Positions 32,758-43,781 of a stretch of DNA of 64,000 nucleotides are shown here, piece by piece. The notes under the pieces are model-generated. The model ran no database searches. It was not told where the DNA came from and was given only the letters and a program-made list of their open reading frames with translations. The stretch comes from Laguncularia racemosa. Taxonomy: Eukaryota > Streptophyta > Magnoliopsida > Myrtales > Combretaceae. The stretch covers positions 62,001 to 126,000 of the forward strand of contig JBBMOL010000226.1 of NCBI GenBank assembly GCA_037954665.1, given 5' to 3'. A program made the position numbers and the translations under genes. How positions within the stretch are numbered: position 1 is the stretch's first letter; each line of letters opens with the position of its first letter.

Positions 32758-33719
32758 TTGACGAAATTGCTCATCTTTTATATTATGTCTTTATTTCTAA
32801 TAAACTTTGAGAATAATCTTACAGGTACAATTATATATCTCCATGGGATGCCAAAATGTCCTACAACTTCAGTTGGACACAGGACATTTTTCTGGGTAAC
32901 AATCAAAGGCCCGCTGCGATTGTTCTCTATTCTGAGGCATTAGATAATGAAGATTTATGTTATTTTGTATCTTGTAAATGTTTATTGAACTATTTTGGTT
33001 GTATTTTGGTTTTGGGACACTTTTATTTCTTTGTAACTTTCATTTAGGGTTAGCCACCTTAAAAGTGGCAAACTTGTAATTTTGAGCACTTTTTAACCCT
33101 AGAAGTAGCAAGTATAAATACTTGCTTAAGAGAGGGTTTGAGGGGGCTTAATTTTTCAGAAAAACACTTCACATTTTCGTGAGAGGGCTTAGGGTTTCCT
33201 AATTCCAAAATTCTCTTATCAATTTCAATCCCAAGAAGTTGGAATTGTGGCGAGTGCAACAATTGGAATTTGTGATTCATATCAATTCCTACTTGTTGTG
33301 TTTTCTTTTTCTTCTCTAGTGTGTAATATCTAGGGTTGGATTAGAACATTCTTGGTCAGATTTACTTGTTGTAGTCACGAATTCATATGATTATTTGAAG
33401 GAATTATCAAGTTGATTCAATTCATCTTTAAGGATTTCCTTGTTAACGTGATTTTCACCATTGGAAAAGGGATTGTTTTGTTACGGTTTTTTTTTTATCA
33501 AATTGAGGCTTCATTTTCGTGGATTATATGAAATTAGAGTGTTGTTAGAAGCCATTTCCATTGTGGTATTCAGATTATATCATTAGTTGTTTGAATTCCA
33601 TCATTTCATCATTAGGTTTCATTTGAAAAGTGTCATTTTTTGGATCCGATTTTGCCTAGACTTGAGATATCTTTTCTTAAGTCTTTTGGATGTGCTTTTA
33701 AGTGTGTTTAGGCACATCA
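32706..33719 (+). repeat. B4 3' LTR
   Basis: Nearly identical to 28924-29938. Differences seen: G/A in ggcattRgata, G/T in tttgtgaKtcat, A/C in ttagaaMattc, A/G in gttaacRtgat, and two homopolymer lengths. Ends before CTCAA. Confidence 0.95.
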
Positions 33720-33724
33720 CTCAA

Positions 33725-33903
33725 GGATTCCAAGAGTGTTCTAATCTCGAATTGTACATCTGCTAATCAACAAGAGAACAAAATTCAACAATCACAACAA
33801 CAAAATGCAATTTCACGTCAACAAATTTTTGGATCAACGTGCTTCACAACATACCCCTAACTTTTGAATTCAATTGACAACCAAACCGTTCTCACCACCT
33901 CAA
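33725..33903 (-). other. B2 leader, LTR side
   Basis: Remainder of the B2 leader between B4 and the primer site. Non-coding. Confidence 0.75.
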
Positions 33904-33915
33904 GCTCTGATACCA
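33904..33915 (-). promoter_or_regulatory. B2 primer-binding site
   Basis: Minus-strand TGGTATCAGAGC, five bases from the 5' LTR end at 33921. Confidence 0.88.
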
Positions 33916-33920
33916 AAAGA

Positions 33921-34929
33921 TGATGTGCCTAAAACCAAGATTAAGCACATGCAAATGAATCAAAGAAACAACTTTAATTCACAAGATCAAATCGGTTCAA
34001 TGGAATCAAAAATTGCGTGAACCTTAATGGAGATTTAATGAAATCCGAATGTTCAAAGTTGCAATTAACAATCCAACAATGATAATTTTCTCCAATAAAC
34101 AATAATCATAAGTAATTCCACTTGAATTACACACAAGAACAACAAGTTCCGATTCCGAGATCCACTTTCCCCAACAAAATGTTCCACGATTCAAAATGAT
34201 GGTAAATTAAAGGTTAAAACTAAGGCTAAAACCAATCAATTAAGTAACAAGAATTTGATTACAAATGCAATCAAATTCAATCAATAAAACATCCAATTCA
34301 ACTCTAGATATTACTAACTAGAGAGGAAAGGAAATTGCAACAAAGTAAATTTGATATTACTCACAAATTAACCTTGAAGCCACTCGCCACAACCTCAAAT
34401 TGGGATTTGTAATTGATAAGAGCAATTCAATTAGGAATAAACCCTAACCCTCTCACGTAAAAGTGAAGTTCTATTCTGAAAAATATGGCCCCTCAAACCC
34501 TACTTTAAGCAAATATTTATACTTGCTCCCTTTAGGATTAGAAAATGCACAAAACTACAATTATGCCACTTTTAAGGTGGCCGGTCCAAAATGGAAATTA
34601 CAATAAAAATGAAAGTGTCCCAAAAGAAAATATAATATAAAATAGTCCATAGAACAATTACAAAGTACAAAATATCATAAATATTCTTGAGCTAATGCTT
34701 CGAAATGGAAACAATTGCAATAGGCCTTTAATTGCAAATCTGAAGATGTCCTATGGCTATCAACTAGTGTAGGACATATTGGCATCCCGTAGAGAATTAT
34801 TATTGTACCTATAAGATTATTTCTCAAATATTTATTAGATAAAAAGATATGAAGTAAAATATAAGCGATTTGAATCATCAACTAAATCTAGTTTTCAAGG
34901 CATAGGCAGTGCCAGAAAATTTCCCATCA
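33921..34929 (-). repeat. B2 5' LTR
   Basis: 1009 bp, the same length as the 3' LTR at 19365-20373. TGATGGGAAATTTTC... to GGCACATCA on the minus strand. Followed on the plus strand by AAATG, the right TSD copy. Confidence 0.93.
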
Positions 34930-35903
34930 AAATGTTACAAACATCAATAGCTCTTACTCTGTCTTTCTAGCCTACAACTCGGCTAAGCATAGACTATAAG
35001 ACTTTGTAACTTCACGTTCTTCAACCAATCTTTACACGAAAATAATGAAGAAAATTTTACAAAAATGATAAATATAAATTCTTTAGTTTAAGCTTAGGAA
35101 AACAAAGAATAATTGTTTGTTTTAGCTTTGTTCTTATTTTTTCTATCTCTACTTATATGTGTCTCTATATTTGTTTTTTGGTGTCATCCTTTTTATTTGA
35201 ACTTCAAATCTTTAGTTTATATATTCTTCTTTGTCTATCAAAGCCTTTCAATGTTCACAAGGTCTTCTAATATTTATAATATCCTTGCATTTGTGGAATT
35301 TCAAAAAATCTTATTTCAAATTCAAATTCGAATTCGAATTCCTTAACTATGTAACTAATTCTACTCAAAATTTAATTTTCTTGATTTTTTATGTTCATCT
35401 ACCTCATCAATAACCTTATATGGATTAGTGTCAGTTTGAAAACAAAAAATCCCTCTTTTTGTAAGTGTGCCTTAACTGATAATCCTTATCCTTATCACGT
35501 TCTTCTTATTTGGACAATAATTATTTAAAATAAGTCTTAAACTAATTTGATTCATTTAAAAATAAAATTGCTAATTGAAGTTACAAATAGATCAAATTTG
35601 CAAATCAAACTTATATCAAATATAGATAAGAACTGTAAAAGCATACATTTTTCAAACTAAAGTTTATTAACCACAGTATCAAACTATCTGCTTAAATGTC
35701 TAACAAATTGTCTGTATCAAGCTACTTATTTAAGTATACTTAATTGTCTATGTCAAAATTTTTGTTTAAGTGTTTGGAAACTACTGTCTGCCTAAGTATT
35801 TAGAAAAATAAATACTTCTGTTCTATGTACTTAACACATATTTACTAATAACTTTTTCGTTATCATGATGTATTTCCAAGAACTCAACACCTATAAATAA
35901 AAT
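34930..35903 (-). repeat. Copia-like LTR fragment (continuation of 19073-19364)
   Basis: AT-rich with no coding frame. Joined to 19073-19364 it would make an LTR of about 1.26 kb. Its far end is not resolved because a TE-B leader fragment starts at about 35904. It holds a run of short sequence repeats (recurrent TTAAGTRT and tgtct near 35690-35800). Confidence 0.35.
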
Positions 35904-36989
35904 AAATATTAAAGAATTATGCAATTGTTGAACTAGTTTGATTGACATTGTTTGATTATCTTTTAAATTGGTTTTGAATGTGCTTAGACTTGGTTTTAGG
36001 CATATCATCTTTTGGTATCAAAACTTGTGGTTGTAACAAGGGGTTATGTGAATTTTGATTTTGGAAATTTAGGGTTCTTGAGCTTACATCTTGATTCTAA
36101 AATTGAAAGTGAAATTTTGAATTGTTTGATGTTGTTGCTTGAAGTAGCGTAATTATCTTGCTTGAGGAGTTAAACTTGCTACTTGTTGAAGAGAGTTTTG
36201 AGGTCTTGTTGAAGCTCCATTTGATTGATAATTTTGTGGAAAAAGAAAAAGAGTAGTAGCACATCTTGTGATTTAAAAGTTATTACTTGAAGTTACCTCA
36301 ATTGTGAAGAAGTGAAGGTGTATTTTTGTTTGGAGTGATTCGGACATAAGGGGGGCTTAGTGTACATTTTCAGAAGTGAGTGTGTGGGTTAAGGAAGTTA
36401 TTTGAATTTCAAAAAATACATTAAGTGATAGAAGTAATTGTGTGTTCATTTGAATTTGAAAGTGGCTCCTTACCATTTGTGAAATATTGTAATTAGTGAA
36501 CTCATTTTGACTTTGAATTTGAATTTGAGTTGCCTTTTGTTTTGAGTTGCGGTTTGAAACTTGTATAGAAGTGGAGAAATTCAAGTATGGAAGAGTGTGT
36601 ATGTGTGTGCTGCAACGTGTATAAAGGTGTGTGTGTATGGTGTTGTGTTTTGTAAATTTAGTAAAGGATTTGTGTATTTTTAGCGTGGTGTTTTGTGTGT
36701 TATACAAAGAGGTATTAATTGGTGGTGTAAATTGTGTGGAAACAAGAGTAAGGGAGTAGTGTGGTGATGAAGTTTTTTTATTTTTGTATGTATTGAGGTG
36801 CTACCCATTGTGAAGTAATTGGTGTGAAACTAAAGCAAGAAAAGGAAAGTTAAGTAGTGGAATTTGAATTCAAACAAAACAATTAAAGTGTGAAAGTAAT
36901 TGAACTCATTACTTCACACTTATGGTTGAATTTAATTCTTAACTACTTAGAAATAATTGTGTGTACTTCATTTATTTAACCTTACTTGT
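35904..36989 (+). mobile_element. TE-B fragment: LTR end, primer site and leader (B8)
   Basis: 35904-36008 matches the terminal part of the long-form TE-B LTR (aattatgcaattgttgaact, compare 23667), ending GGCATATCA. It is followed by a degenerate primer site TGGTATCAAAAC (36014-36025) and ~0.95 kb of leader like that of B3. Cut at 36989 by B5. No coding sequence remains. Confidence 0.75.
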
Positions 36990-37742
36990 TGTGCCTAAAA
37001 TCAAGATTAAGCACATGCAATTGGAGAAATTTGTAAACCTCAATGACTAGTCAAATTTCGATTCAAAACTACTAGAAATGGCGTGATTCTTATTAGAGTG
37101 CAAGTAGATCTGAATGCTATAACTTACAAATTAATAATCCACAATGATCAAATTCTTCAAAACAACACTAAACAAACTTGAATGCCACGTGAATTCAATA
37201 AAAACAACAAGAACCAATCCGAGATCCCCTTTCCCCACAAAATGATCCACGATTCAAATGAAGCAAAATTGATGGTTAAAAATAATATTAAAACCAATCA
37301 ATCTTATAACATGATAAAATGATTACAATTGAAATCAAAATCTTCCCAAGAACAATCATAATCAACCCTTGATATAACTCACTAGTGATGAAAAGGGAAT
37401 ACAACAAAAAGGAATTGATATTACTCACAATTTCTCTTTATTGTAACTCACCACAATTTCAATTCTTGGTATTGAAATTGATAAGAGCAATTTAGATTTT
37501 AGGAAAACCCTAACCTCACACATGAAGTGTTTTCTATTTTTGAAAATTTTGGTTAACCTCCAAAACCCTACTTAAGCAAGTATTTATACCTACTCACTTT
37601 AGGGTTTAAAAGTTCACAAAATTACAACTATGCCACTTTTAGGATGGCTGGTCCTAAAAGACAATTACAAGCAAATGGAAGTGTCCCAAAAGAAAGATTA
37701 CAACTTAAATAGTCTAAATAAACAATTACAAATACAAACATA
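36990..37742 (-). repeat. B5 3' LTR, distal part
   Basis: Matches 53270-54010 of the B5 5' LTR. Interrupted by TE-D after ATAAG (37743-37747). Confidence 0.85.
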
Positions 37743-37959
37743 ATAAGTGATGGAAGCCATGATGGGAGCCAAGCAAGAAGGTGGAATGTGGATCCTCTTG
37801 AAGTGCCACTTGGACCGATCACAAGAACTCGAGCGAAATGATTCAAAGAAGCACTTAACGGGTTGATAAAGGACATATAAGAAGCCAGAAAAGATCTGAG
37901 CAACCATGAGAATGAACTTGCATTTGTATAAGTCATTCAAGGTTTTAATAAAGGAGATC

Positions 37960-39477
37960 TGATACGCTCAGAACGTATATATAAAATGGGAGCGTAAATT
38001 GCAGCAAGTGCACTGGTCGTATCAAGTAATAAAGTGGTGAAAAGTAAGGTTGTCGATCCCTCGAGGAACCAATAGAGTACTAGATCTATGGCAATTCTTA
38101 TCAATATCTAGGTGATTAAAAAGGGGTTTTGAAATGTCTAATCTAAAAATTTAACTTAAAGCAACAAGGAAAATTTTATGAAGAATCTATCAATTATGAA
38201 CAAGGGAAATTAGAATTCACCCTAGATTTGTTAATCAAATTGCTACCATGTTATATCAACTTGTGGTTATAAGTTTATTCAAGTGAGTTTAGAAAATCCT
38301 TTTTAGGGATGTTGACCTTAAATTAATTAGTCGGCTTCCGCGTCTCCAATTAACCAAGGAATCAAAATTATGTTCATACACCTCCCGATGCTACAAACAA
38401 CTAATGCCCTAAATCAATTAACCCTAATCCCTTAGTGATTAATTAACAAGAAACATTGCATTGTGCCCTCCATAGACTCTAATTAAACCAATTATCGCAA
38501 CTCCCGTATTGACAATCAATCTAATTAAGAATTCCTAACAAATCCTCATCAACTCCCGTATCAAAAGGATTTCTAACAATTATAATGAAAGACCAATTAT
38601 AATTGAAATCAAAGGAATTGCAATCATGAATAATCCTAATAATTCCTAATCATATAACATGGCTACAATTATCCTTTTAACATTCTAGGGTTTCATCCAA
38701 TTTCCCACAAGGATGATTTAGAACATTATAGTATGAATTGCATAAAAACAATTGAAATAAATAGATGCAATGGAATTCATATTAAACAACAAGATTAAAC
38801 TAATAAATGGCATAAAAGAAAATAAAGTAAATGGAACAATTGCTATAATCTTCAAGAGCTTCAATCTTCCAAAATGACTCCTTGAATTCTTCAATTGAAA
38901 GCAAACTTCAACAAAATGACATTCTTTCTTCAAACTAAACTTTGGAAAAATCTAAAGTACCTAAGGAAATTCTAATGAGGCTAGAACAAAGAAGAAGAAA
39001 AAGAATTCTAAACAAAAGAAAGGATGGATTCTCCAACAAAAAGGGATGCTCTCAAGGTTCACACAAGGGGCCTATTTATAGATCCAAAGAGGAGGGGGAT
39101 AAGGTTGATCTGATGAGGATTTGAGTCAGCAAATTAAATAAGATACGATTTTGGAGAGATTTTCGCAATGGATATCCGGGGAGTAATGAAGGCCGGTTCA
39201 AGGCCGGCGGCCTTGAATGTAGGCCGGCTTTAAGGCTTTTTAAGGCCGGTTTAACATAGGCCGGCTCAAAGCCGGCGGCCTTTATTGCAATCCTCCGCTC
39301 GCTTCTTCAATTTTGTGAAAAACTCCTCCAATTAAATTGTAATTTACTTTTGGGTCCTCAAAACCTGTATTTTCACAATAAACACCATTAAGTATCATTT
39401 CTTTATATTTTCTTATAATATTGAAATAAATTTAATATAAGTCCAAAAGAAAATATAAGTATAATGTGATCTTATCA
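37960..39477 (-). mobile_element. Solo LTR D' inside TE-D 5' LTR
   Basis: 1518 bp, TGATACGCTC...CTTATCA, perfect TSD AGATC (37955-37959 and 39478-39482). Removing it restores the TE-D LTR as in 45060-45110. No coding sequence. Orientation minus is inferred: on that strand TATAAATAG (39072-39080) follows a GC-rich hairpin cluster (39190-39290). It has the same general build as solo LTR C. Confidence 0.85.
39190..39290 (-). repeat. GGCCGG hairpin cluster in D'
   Basis: Repeated GGCCGG and GCCGGC blocks with short spacers. GCCGGCTCAAAGCCGGC (39260-39276) is the exact reverse complement of the 17-mer at 39540-39556 in the TE-D LTR. Confidence 0.8.
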
Positions 39478-39960
39478 AGATCAAAGCTGCTAGCTTAGGT
39501 AGAGAAATAGCCGGCCTTGAAATACGTTGGATTAACACTGCCGGCTTTGAGCCGGCGTACATTGCCTAATGAGAAGATTCACTTTATTTTGTTATTTTTC
39601 GCAACTTTATTATGTTGTGCCGTTTTGGGATTTTTCCTTACGAGTTGTAAACACTATTAATAGTTTGTTAGGGTTGGAAAACACACATACAACTTTGATT
39701 AATATAACTTGAAGAGTATTCCTCTCTTAGTTCTCCAAAGAACTTCTTTTGAACTTATCGGATCTCTTCCGTAGCGTTCAAATCTGACTTATCAATCAGG
39801 CTTTTGTCCCGATTGTGGCGTCAACATAATATACCAAGGTTCTTACCTTATCTATAGGCAACGGGTCATAGTTCCACTTCAATTATTTGGCATCTTGGGT
39901 TACAATTCCAAATGTATTGGTATAGGGTTTCGTCACAGGTGGGTGTGGTTCGTATCAGTT

Positions 39961-39972
39961 TGGTATCAGAGC
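39961..39972 (+). promoter_or_regulatory. TE-D primer-binding site
   Basis: Perfect TGGTATCAGAGC, 3 bases after the LTR. Confidence 0.9.
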
Positions 39973-40370
39973 CTAGGTTTGTTAAAAATCAGTTTGGTTT
40001 GAGAAAGGTAACATCAAAACCCTAACTCTAACCGTTCGTATTACCATTACTTCATACTCAAGTCCATAGTGTTAATTGTTTCTTGAGTAGTTTAGTTTCA
40101 TTCTATCAATCCTGTTTCAAAAAAAAAAAAAAAAAGGAAAATTCAAGCCGGAGATTTTGTTCTTGAATTCTACTGAAGAATTTGGTGTGGTTTGGATTAG
40201 TTCCAAGAGAACTGAGAAGAGGGATTGGTGAGTTGATATCATCTCTATTTGTGAGAATACACGAGTGAATGTGGGATATCCTTCTTTGAGTGAAACACGT
40301 GAGGGAGCGAATTGTGAGGTTTAATTCTATATATATTTGTGTTAATACTAACCTTTTTATTACAAGAACT
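39973..40370 (+). other. TE-D 5' leader
   Basis: About 400 bases with a poly-A run near 40119-40135. Partly alignable with the TE-A leader (5780-5980). Confidence 0.7.
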
Positions 40371-41455
40371 ATGTCGAGGCAAAATTCCCCTGAAGGTAAG
40401 AGGGGGAGGTTTGATGCTAGGTTAGTAATTGAGGTGTTGAGGGGTGAGATGAAGAGAATGTTTCAGGAGGGAATGGAGTAAATTCATGAAACGGTGGAGG
40501 AGAAACTGGAGCAATCTAAGAACGTCTTTCAAGGGCGTAATAGGGAGAGTTTTTCTAAAAGAGGACAAAGGGGTGGAGATGAAAATTCTGATGATGAGTT
40601 TGATGAACCTTCTATCGGGAGTCATAGAGGTTATGGTGGTAGGAATAGAGGAACTAGGGATTGGGAAGATAGAGGAGATAAGAATAGAGAGGATAATCAA
40701 TTGAGTATTATAAAGATGAAGATTCCTCCTTTCCAAGGAAAGAATGATCTTGAGGCATACTTAAAATGGGAGAAGAAGGTGGAGCTGGTGTTTGATTGTC
40801 ACAATTATAGTGAGAGAAAGAAAGCGAAGCTTGTTGCCATTGAGTTTTCGGATTATGCCATAGTGTGGTGGGATCAACTGATGTTGAATAGGAGAAGGAA
40901 TGGCGAACCACCCATTGAGTCTTGGGAAGATATGAAGAGGGTGATGAAGAAGAGATTTGTTCTTACTTACTACTATCGCGAATTGCACAACAAATTGCAA
41001 ACTCTTAAGCAGGGAAGCCGAAGTGTAGATGAGTATTTCAAGGAGATGGAGGTTACTATGATTAGAGAAAATGTTGAGGAGGATAGAGAGGCTACCATGG
41101 CTAGGTTTCTTGCTGAGTTAAATAGATAAATTCAAAATGTAGTAGAATTATAGCATTATGTGGAATTAGAAGATATGGTCCACATGGCTATAAAGGTTGA
41201 GAACTAACACAGAAGGAAAGGTAGTAATACTGCCCGGTTTCAACAGGGTGCTGGTTCATCTACTTGGAAGACTAACCATTGGAGGAAGGAAGAAAAGTCT
41301 TTACCCACCGAGCCAAAAAGAGAGCAGAAGCAAGGGGGTTCTACTACTGGTAATCAAGGTAAACCTGATTCTTCTACTCCTAGAAATCGTGACATTAAAT
41401 GTTTTAAATGCCAAGGAAGAGGCCATATTGCTAGTCAATGTCCGAATAGACGCGT
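40371..41455 (+). pseudogene. gag: TE-D gag
   Basis: ATG 40371 (MSRQNSPEGKRGRF), homologous to TE-A gag throughout: IPPFQGKNDLEAYLKWEKK, AIVWWDQLMLNRRRNGEPP and KKRFVLTYYYRELHNKL. CCHC knuckle CFKCQGRGHIASQC at 41400-41441. In-frame stops at 40479 (CAA to TAA), 41127, 41151 and 41206, most explicable as C-to-T changes. The reading frame is kept through protease and RT without indels. Confidence 0.9.
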
Positions 41456-42430
41456 TATGATTTTGCGCGATGATGGTGAGTATGAGATTGAGAGGGACAG
41501 TGAAGATGATGATATGCCTCCATTGGAGGATGTTAGTGATGAAGAGGAGCCTACAGAGGGGAAGTTAGTGGCAGTAGTGAAGCGAGCTTTGAATGTGTAG
41601 GTGAAGGAAGAAGAGGAGGTGCAACGAGAGAATATCTTTCATACTAGATGTTACCTAGGTGACCATATTTGTAGTTTGATCATTCATGGGGGGAGTTGCA
41701 CTAATGTAGTAAGTACTTTCATTATTAAAAGGATGGGGCTCAAGACCACTAAACACCCTAGCCCTTATAAATTGCAGTGGCTGAATGATAGTGGCGAAAC
41801 TAAGGTGAGTAAGCAAGCCTTAATTGCTTTTCGCATTGGTAGGTATGAGGATGAGGTATTATGCGATGTAGTGCTGATGCAGGCTTGTCATATGTTGTTG
41901 GGGAGGCCATGGTAGTTTGATAGAAAGGTTATTCATGATGGCTTTTCTAACAAGTATACGCTTGTTCACCATGGCAAAAGCTATAATCTTAAACCCTTAA
42001 CACCTAAACAGGTGTATGAAGATCAGTTGCAGCTACAACAATCTTTTGCAAAATATAAGGTAAGTGAAAAACAGAGGGAGATTGAGAGAGCAAAAGATAT
42101 AGAAAAAGAAAAGGAACACAAAATTCAATACCAAAAGGAAAAAGAGAGGAAGGCTGGAAAGAGTGTGAGAGGCCAAGTTGAGAGGGGATCAACTTTGGTG
42201 GTGAGTGAAAAGGAGAGTGTAGCCTTGTAAAAGGAGAGTTGTGTGGCAAGAGCGAGTGTAGTGAGGAGAGCGTTAGTGATGAAGTAAGCCATGTTGTTGC
42301 TGGTTTTTAAGGAAACTTGTTTGAATACTAACAAACTTCTTAACTCTTTGCCTAGTGTGGTTGTGTCTATTTTGCAGGACTTTGAAGATGTCTTCCCCGA
42401 GGAGATTCCAAAGGGGTTACTACCTATTCA
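41456..42430 (+). pseudogene. TE-D protease and charged linker
   Basis: EEVQRENIFHTRCYLGDH, then IIHGGSCTNVVSTF: the catalytic Asp (codon 41685) is His, so the protease is inactive by sequence. After a TGG-to-TAG-type or CAG-to-TAG stop at 41913 comes FDRKVIHDGF. The Lys/Glu-rich linker (ERAKDIEKEKEHKIQYQKE) lies at 42080-42140. Further stops at 42228, 42285 and 42444. Confidence 0.88.
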
Positions 42431-43271
42431 TGGTTTTGAGCACTAGATTGACTTTGTACCCGGAGCATCTATTCCAAACAAGCCAGCTTATAGGAGCAAT
42501 CTAGAGGAGACAAAGGAACTCCAAAGGCAGGTTAATGACTTGATGGAGAAGGGGTATGTGACAGAAAGCATGAGCCCATGTACAGTGCCTGTGATTTTGG
42601 TGCCTAAAAAGGATGGGTCATGGAGAATGTGTGTTGATTGCCGAGCTATCAACAACATCACGGTAAAGTATCATCATCCCATTCCTCGCTTAGATGATAT
42701 GTTAGATGAGTTATATGGGTCTAGTGTCTTCTCCAAAATTGATTTGAAAAGTGGATATCACCAAATTAGAATGAAAGAAGGCGATGAATGGAAATCAGCA
42801 TTTAAGACAAAATATGGATTATATGAGTGGTTAGTAATGCCTTTCGGTTTAACTAATGCACCTAGTACTTTCATGAGACTTATGAACCATGTTTTGAGGA
42901 CTTTTATTGGAAAATTTGTGGTAGTCTATTTTGATGATATCCTCATTTACAGCAAGAGTTTGGAAGACCATATAATTCACTTGAGGGCTGTTTTGGAAGT
43001 GCTTCGAAAGGAGCAATTATATGCTAACCTCAAAAAGTGTACTTTTTGCACAGACAGACTTGTGTTTCTTGGTTTTATTGTTAGTGCACAGGGAATACAG
43101 GTTGATGAAGAGAAGATTCGTGCGATCCAAGAATGGCCTAATCTAACTAATGTAAGTAATGTTCGGAGTTTCCAAGGACTAGCGAGCTTTTATAGAAGGT
43201 TTATGAAGGATTTTAGCACCATTGCAGCACCACTTACTGAAGTAATCAAGAAGAAGGTGGGGTTCAGTTAG
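42431..43271 (+). pseudogene. pol: TE-D reverse transcriptase
   Basis: The longest clean pol frame here (243 codons from 42540). SMSPCTVPVILVPKKDGSW, DCRAINNITVKY, RLDDMLDELYGSSVFSKID, KSGYHQIRMKEGDEW, MPFGLTNAPSTFMRLM and catalytic YFDD at 42927-42938. It retains the R-L-D-D-M-L-D-E-L segment deleted in TE-A. Ends in a CAG-to-TAG stop at 43269. Confidence 0.93.
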
Positions 43272-43781
43272 GGAGAGCAACAAGAGAAGGCCTTTCAGAC
43301 GCTTAAAAATAAGTTGACTCATGCGCCACTACTTGCTTTACCTGATTTCTCTAAAACTTTTGACATTGAGTGTGATGCTTCAAGAATAAGTATTGGAGCA
43401 GTTCTCATGCAAGAGAGGAGACCAATTGCATTCTTTACTGAGAAGCTAAGTGGGGCAACCTTAAACTACCCTACTTATAACAAGGAGTTATATGCATTGG
43501 TTCGAGCACTGGAGACTTGGTAACACTATCTTTGGCCAAAAGAGTTCGTGATCCACACTGATCATAAATCCTTGAAGTACTTGAAGGGACAACATAAGCT
43601 AAACAAAAGGCATGCTCGTTGGGTGGAGTTTACCAAAACATTTCCCTATATCATCCACTACAAGCAAGGTAAAGAAAATGTTGTTGCTGATGCACTTTCT
43701 AGAAGGTATGCTCTTATCTCTACTCTTAGTTCTAGATTGCTTGGTTTAGAGCATATTAAAGAATTGTATGCTGCTGACTGA
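43272..43781 (+). pseudogene. pol: TE-D RNase H
   Basis: FDIECDASRISIGAVLMQE, RRPIAFFTEKLSGATLNYP, ELYALVRALETW, a CAA-to-TAA stop at 43521, then VIHTDHKSLKYL and YKQGKENVVADALSRRY. In the same frame as RT. A CGA-to-TGA stop ends it at 43779. Confidence 0.88.

Larger units (their letters stand above)
28924..33719 (+). mobile_element. B4: intact gag-protease TE-B element
   Basis: LTRs 28924-29938 (1015 bp) and 32706-33719 (1014 bp). Perfect TSD CTCAA (28919-28923 and 33720-33724). Primer site, ~0.9 kb leader, one uninterrupted gag-protease frame and polypurine tract GAGGAGA (32699-32705). By eye the LTRs differ at four bases and two homopolymer lengths, so insertion was recent compared with the other elements. 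RT, RNase H and integrase are absent, so movement required enzymes from elsewhere. Lies in the B2 leader in the opposite orientation. Confidence 0.96.
19365..34929 (-). mobile_element. B2: TE-B element with three nested insertions
   Basis: LTRs of 1009 bp each at 33921-34929 (5') and 19365-20373 (3'), minus strand. TSD is GAATG on the left and AAATG on the right, one mismatch. The internal region is gag, knuckle region and protease plus pol tail, broken by a TE-A solo LTR, by B3 (in gag) and by B4 (in the leader). It is placed as one element because each nested insertion, when removed, rejoins matching gag or leader sequence. Confidence 0.9.
37748..39957 (+). repeat. TE-D 5' LTR, split by D'
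   Basis: 37748-37959 plus 39483-39957, about 690 bp without D' and its extra TSD copy. The 3' LTR is 731 bp and has additional CCGGC sequence near 45175-45215. GCCGGCTTTGAGCCGGC (39540-39556) forms a hairpin about 97 bases before ACTATTAATAGT (39653-39664), a perfect palindrome at the TATA position. Confidence 0.9.

Noticed and set aside
37628..37940. Minus-strand 102- and 80-codon frames
   Set aside because: They are antisense to the pol-end segment in the TE-D LTR and to B5 LTR sequence; the same antisense frame appears at each LTR copy.
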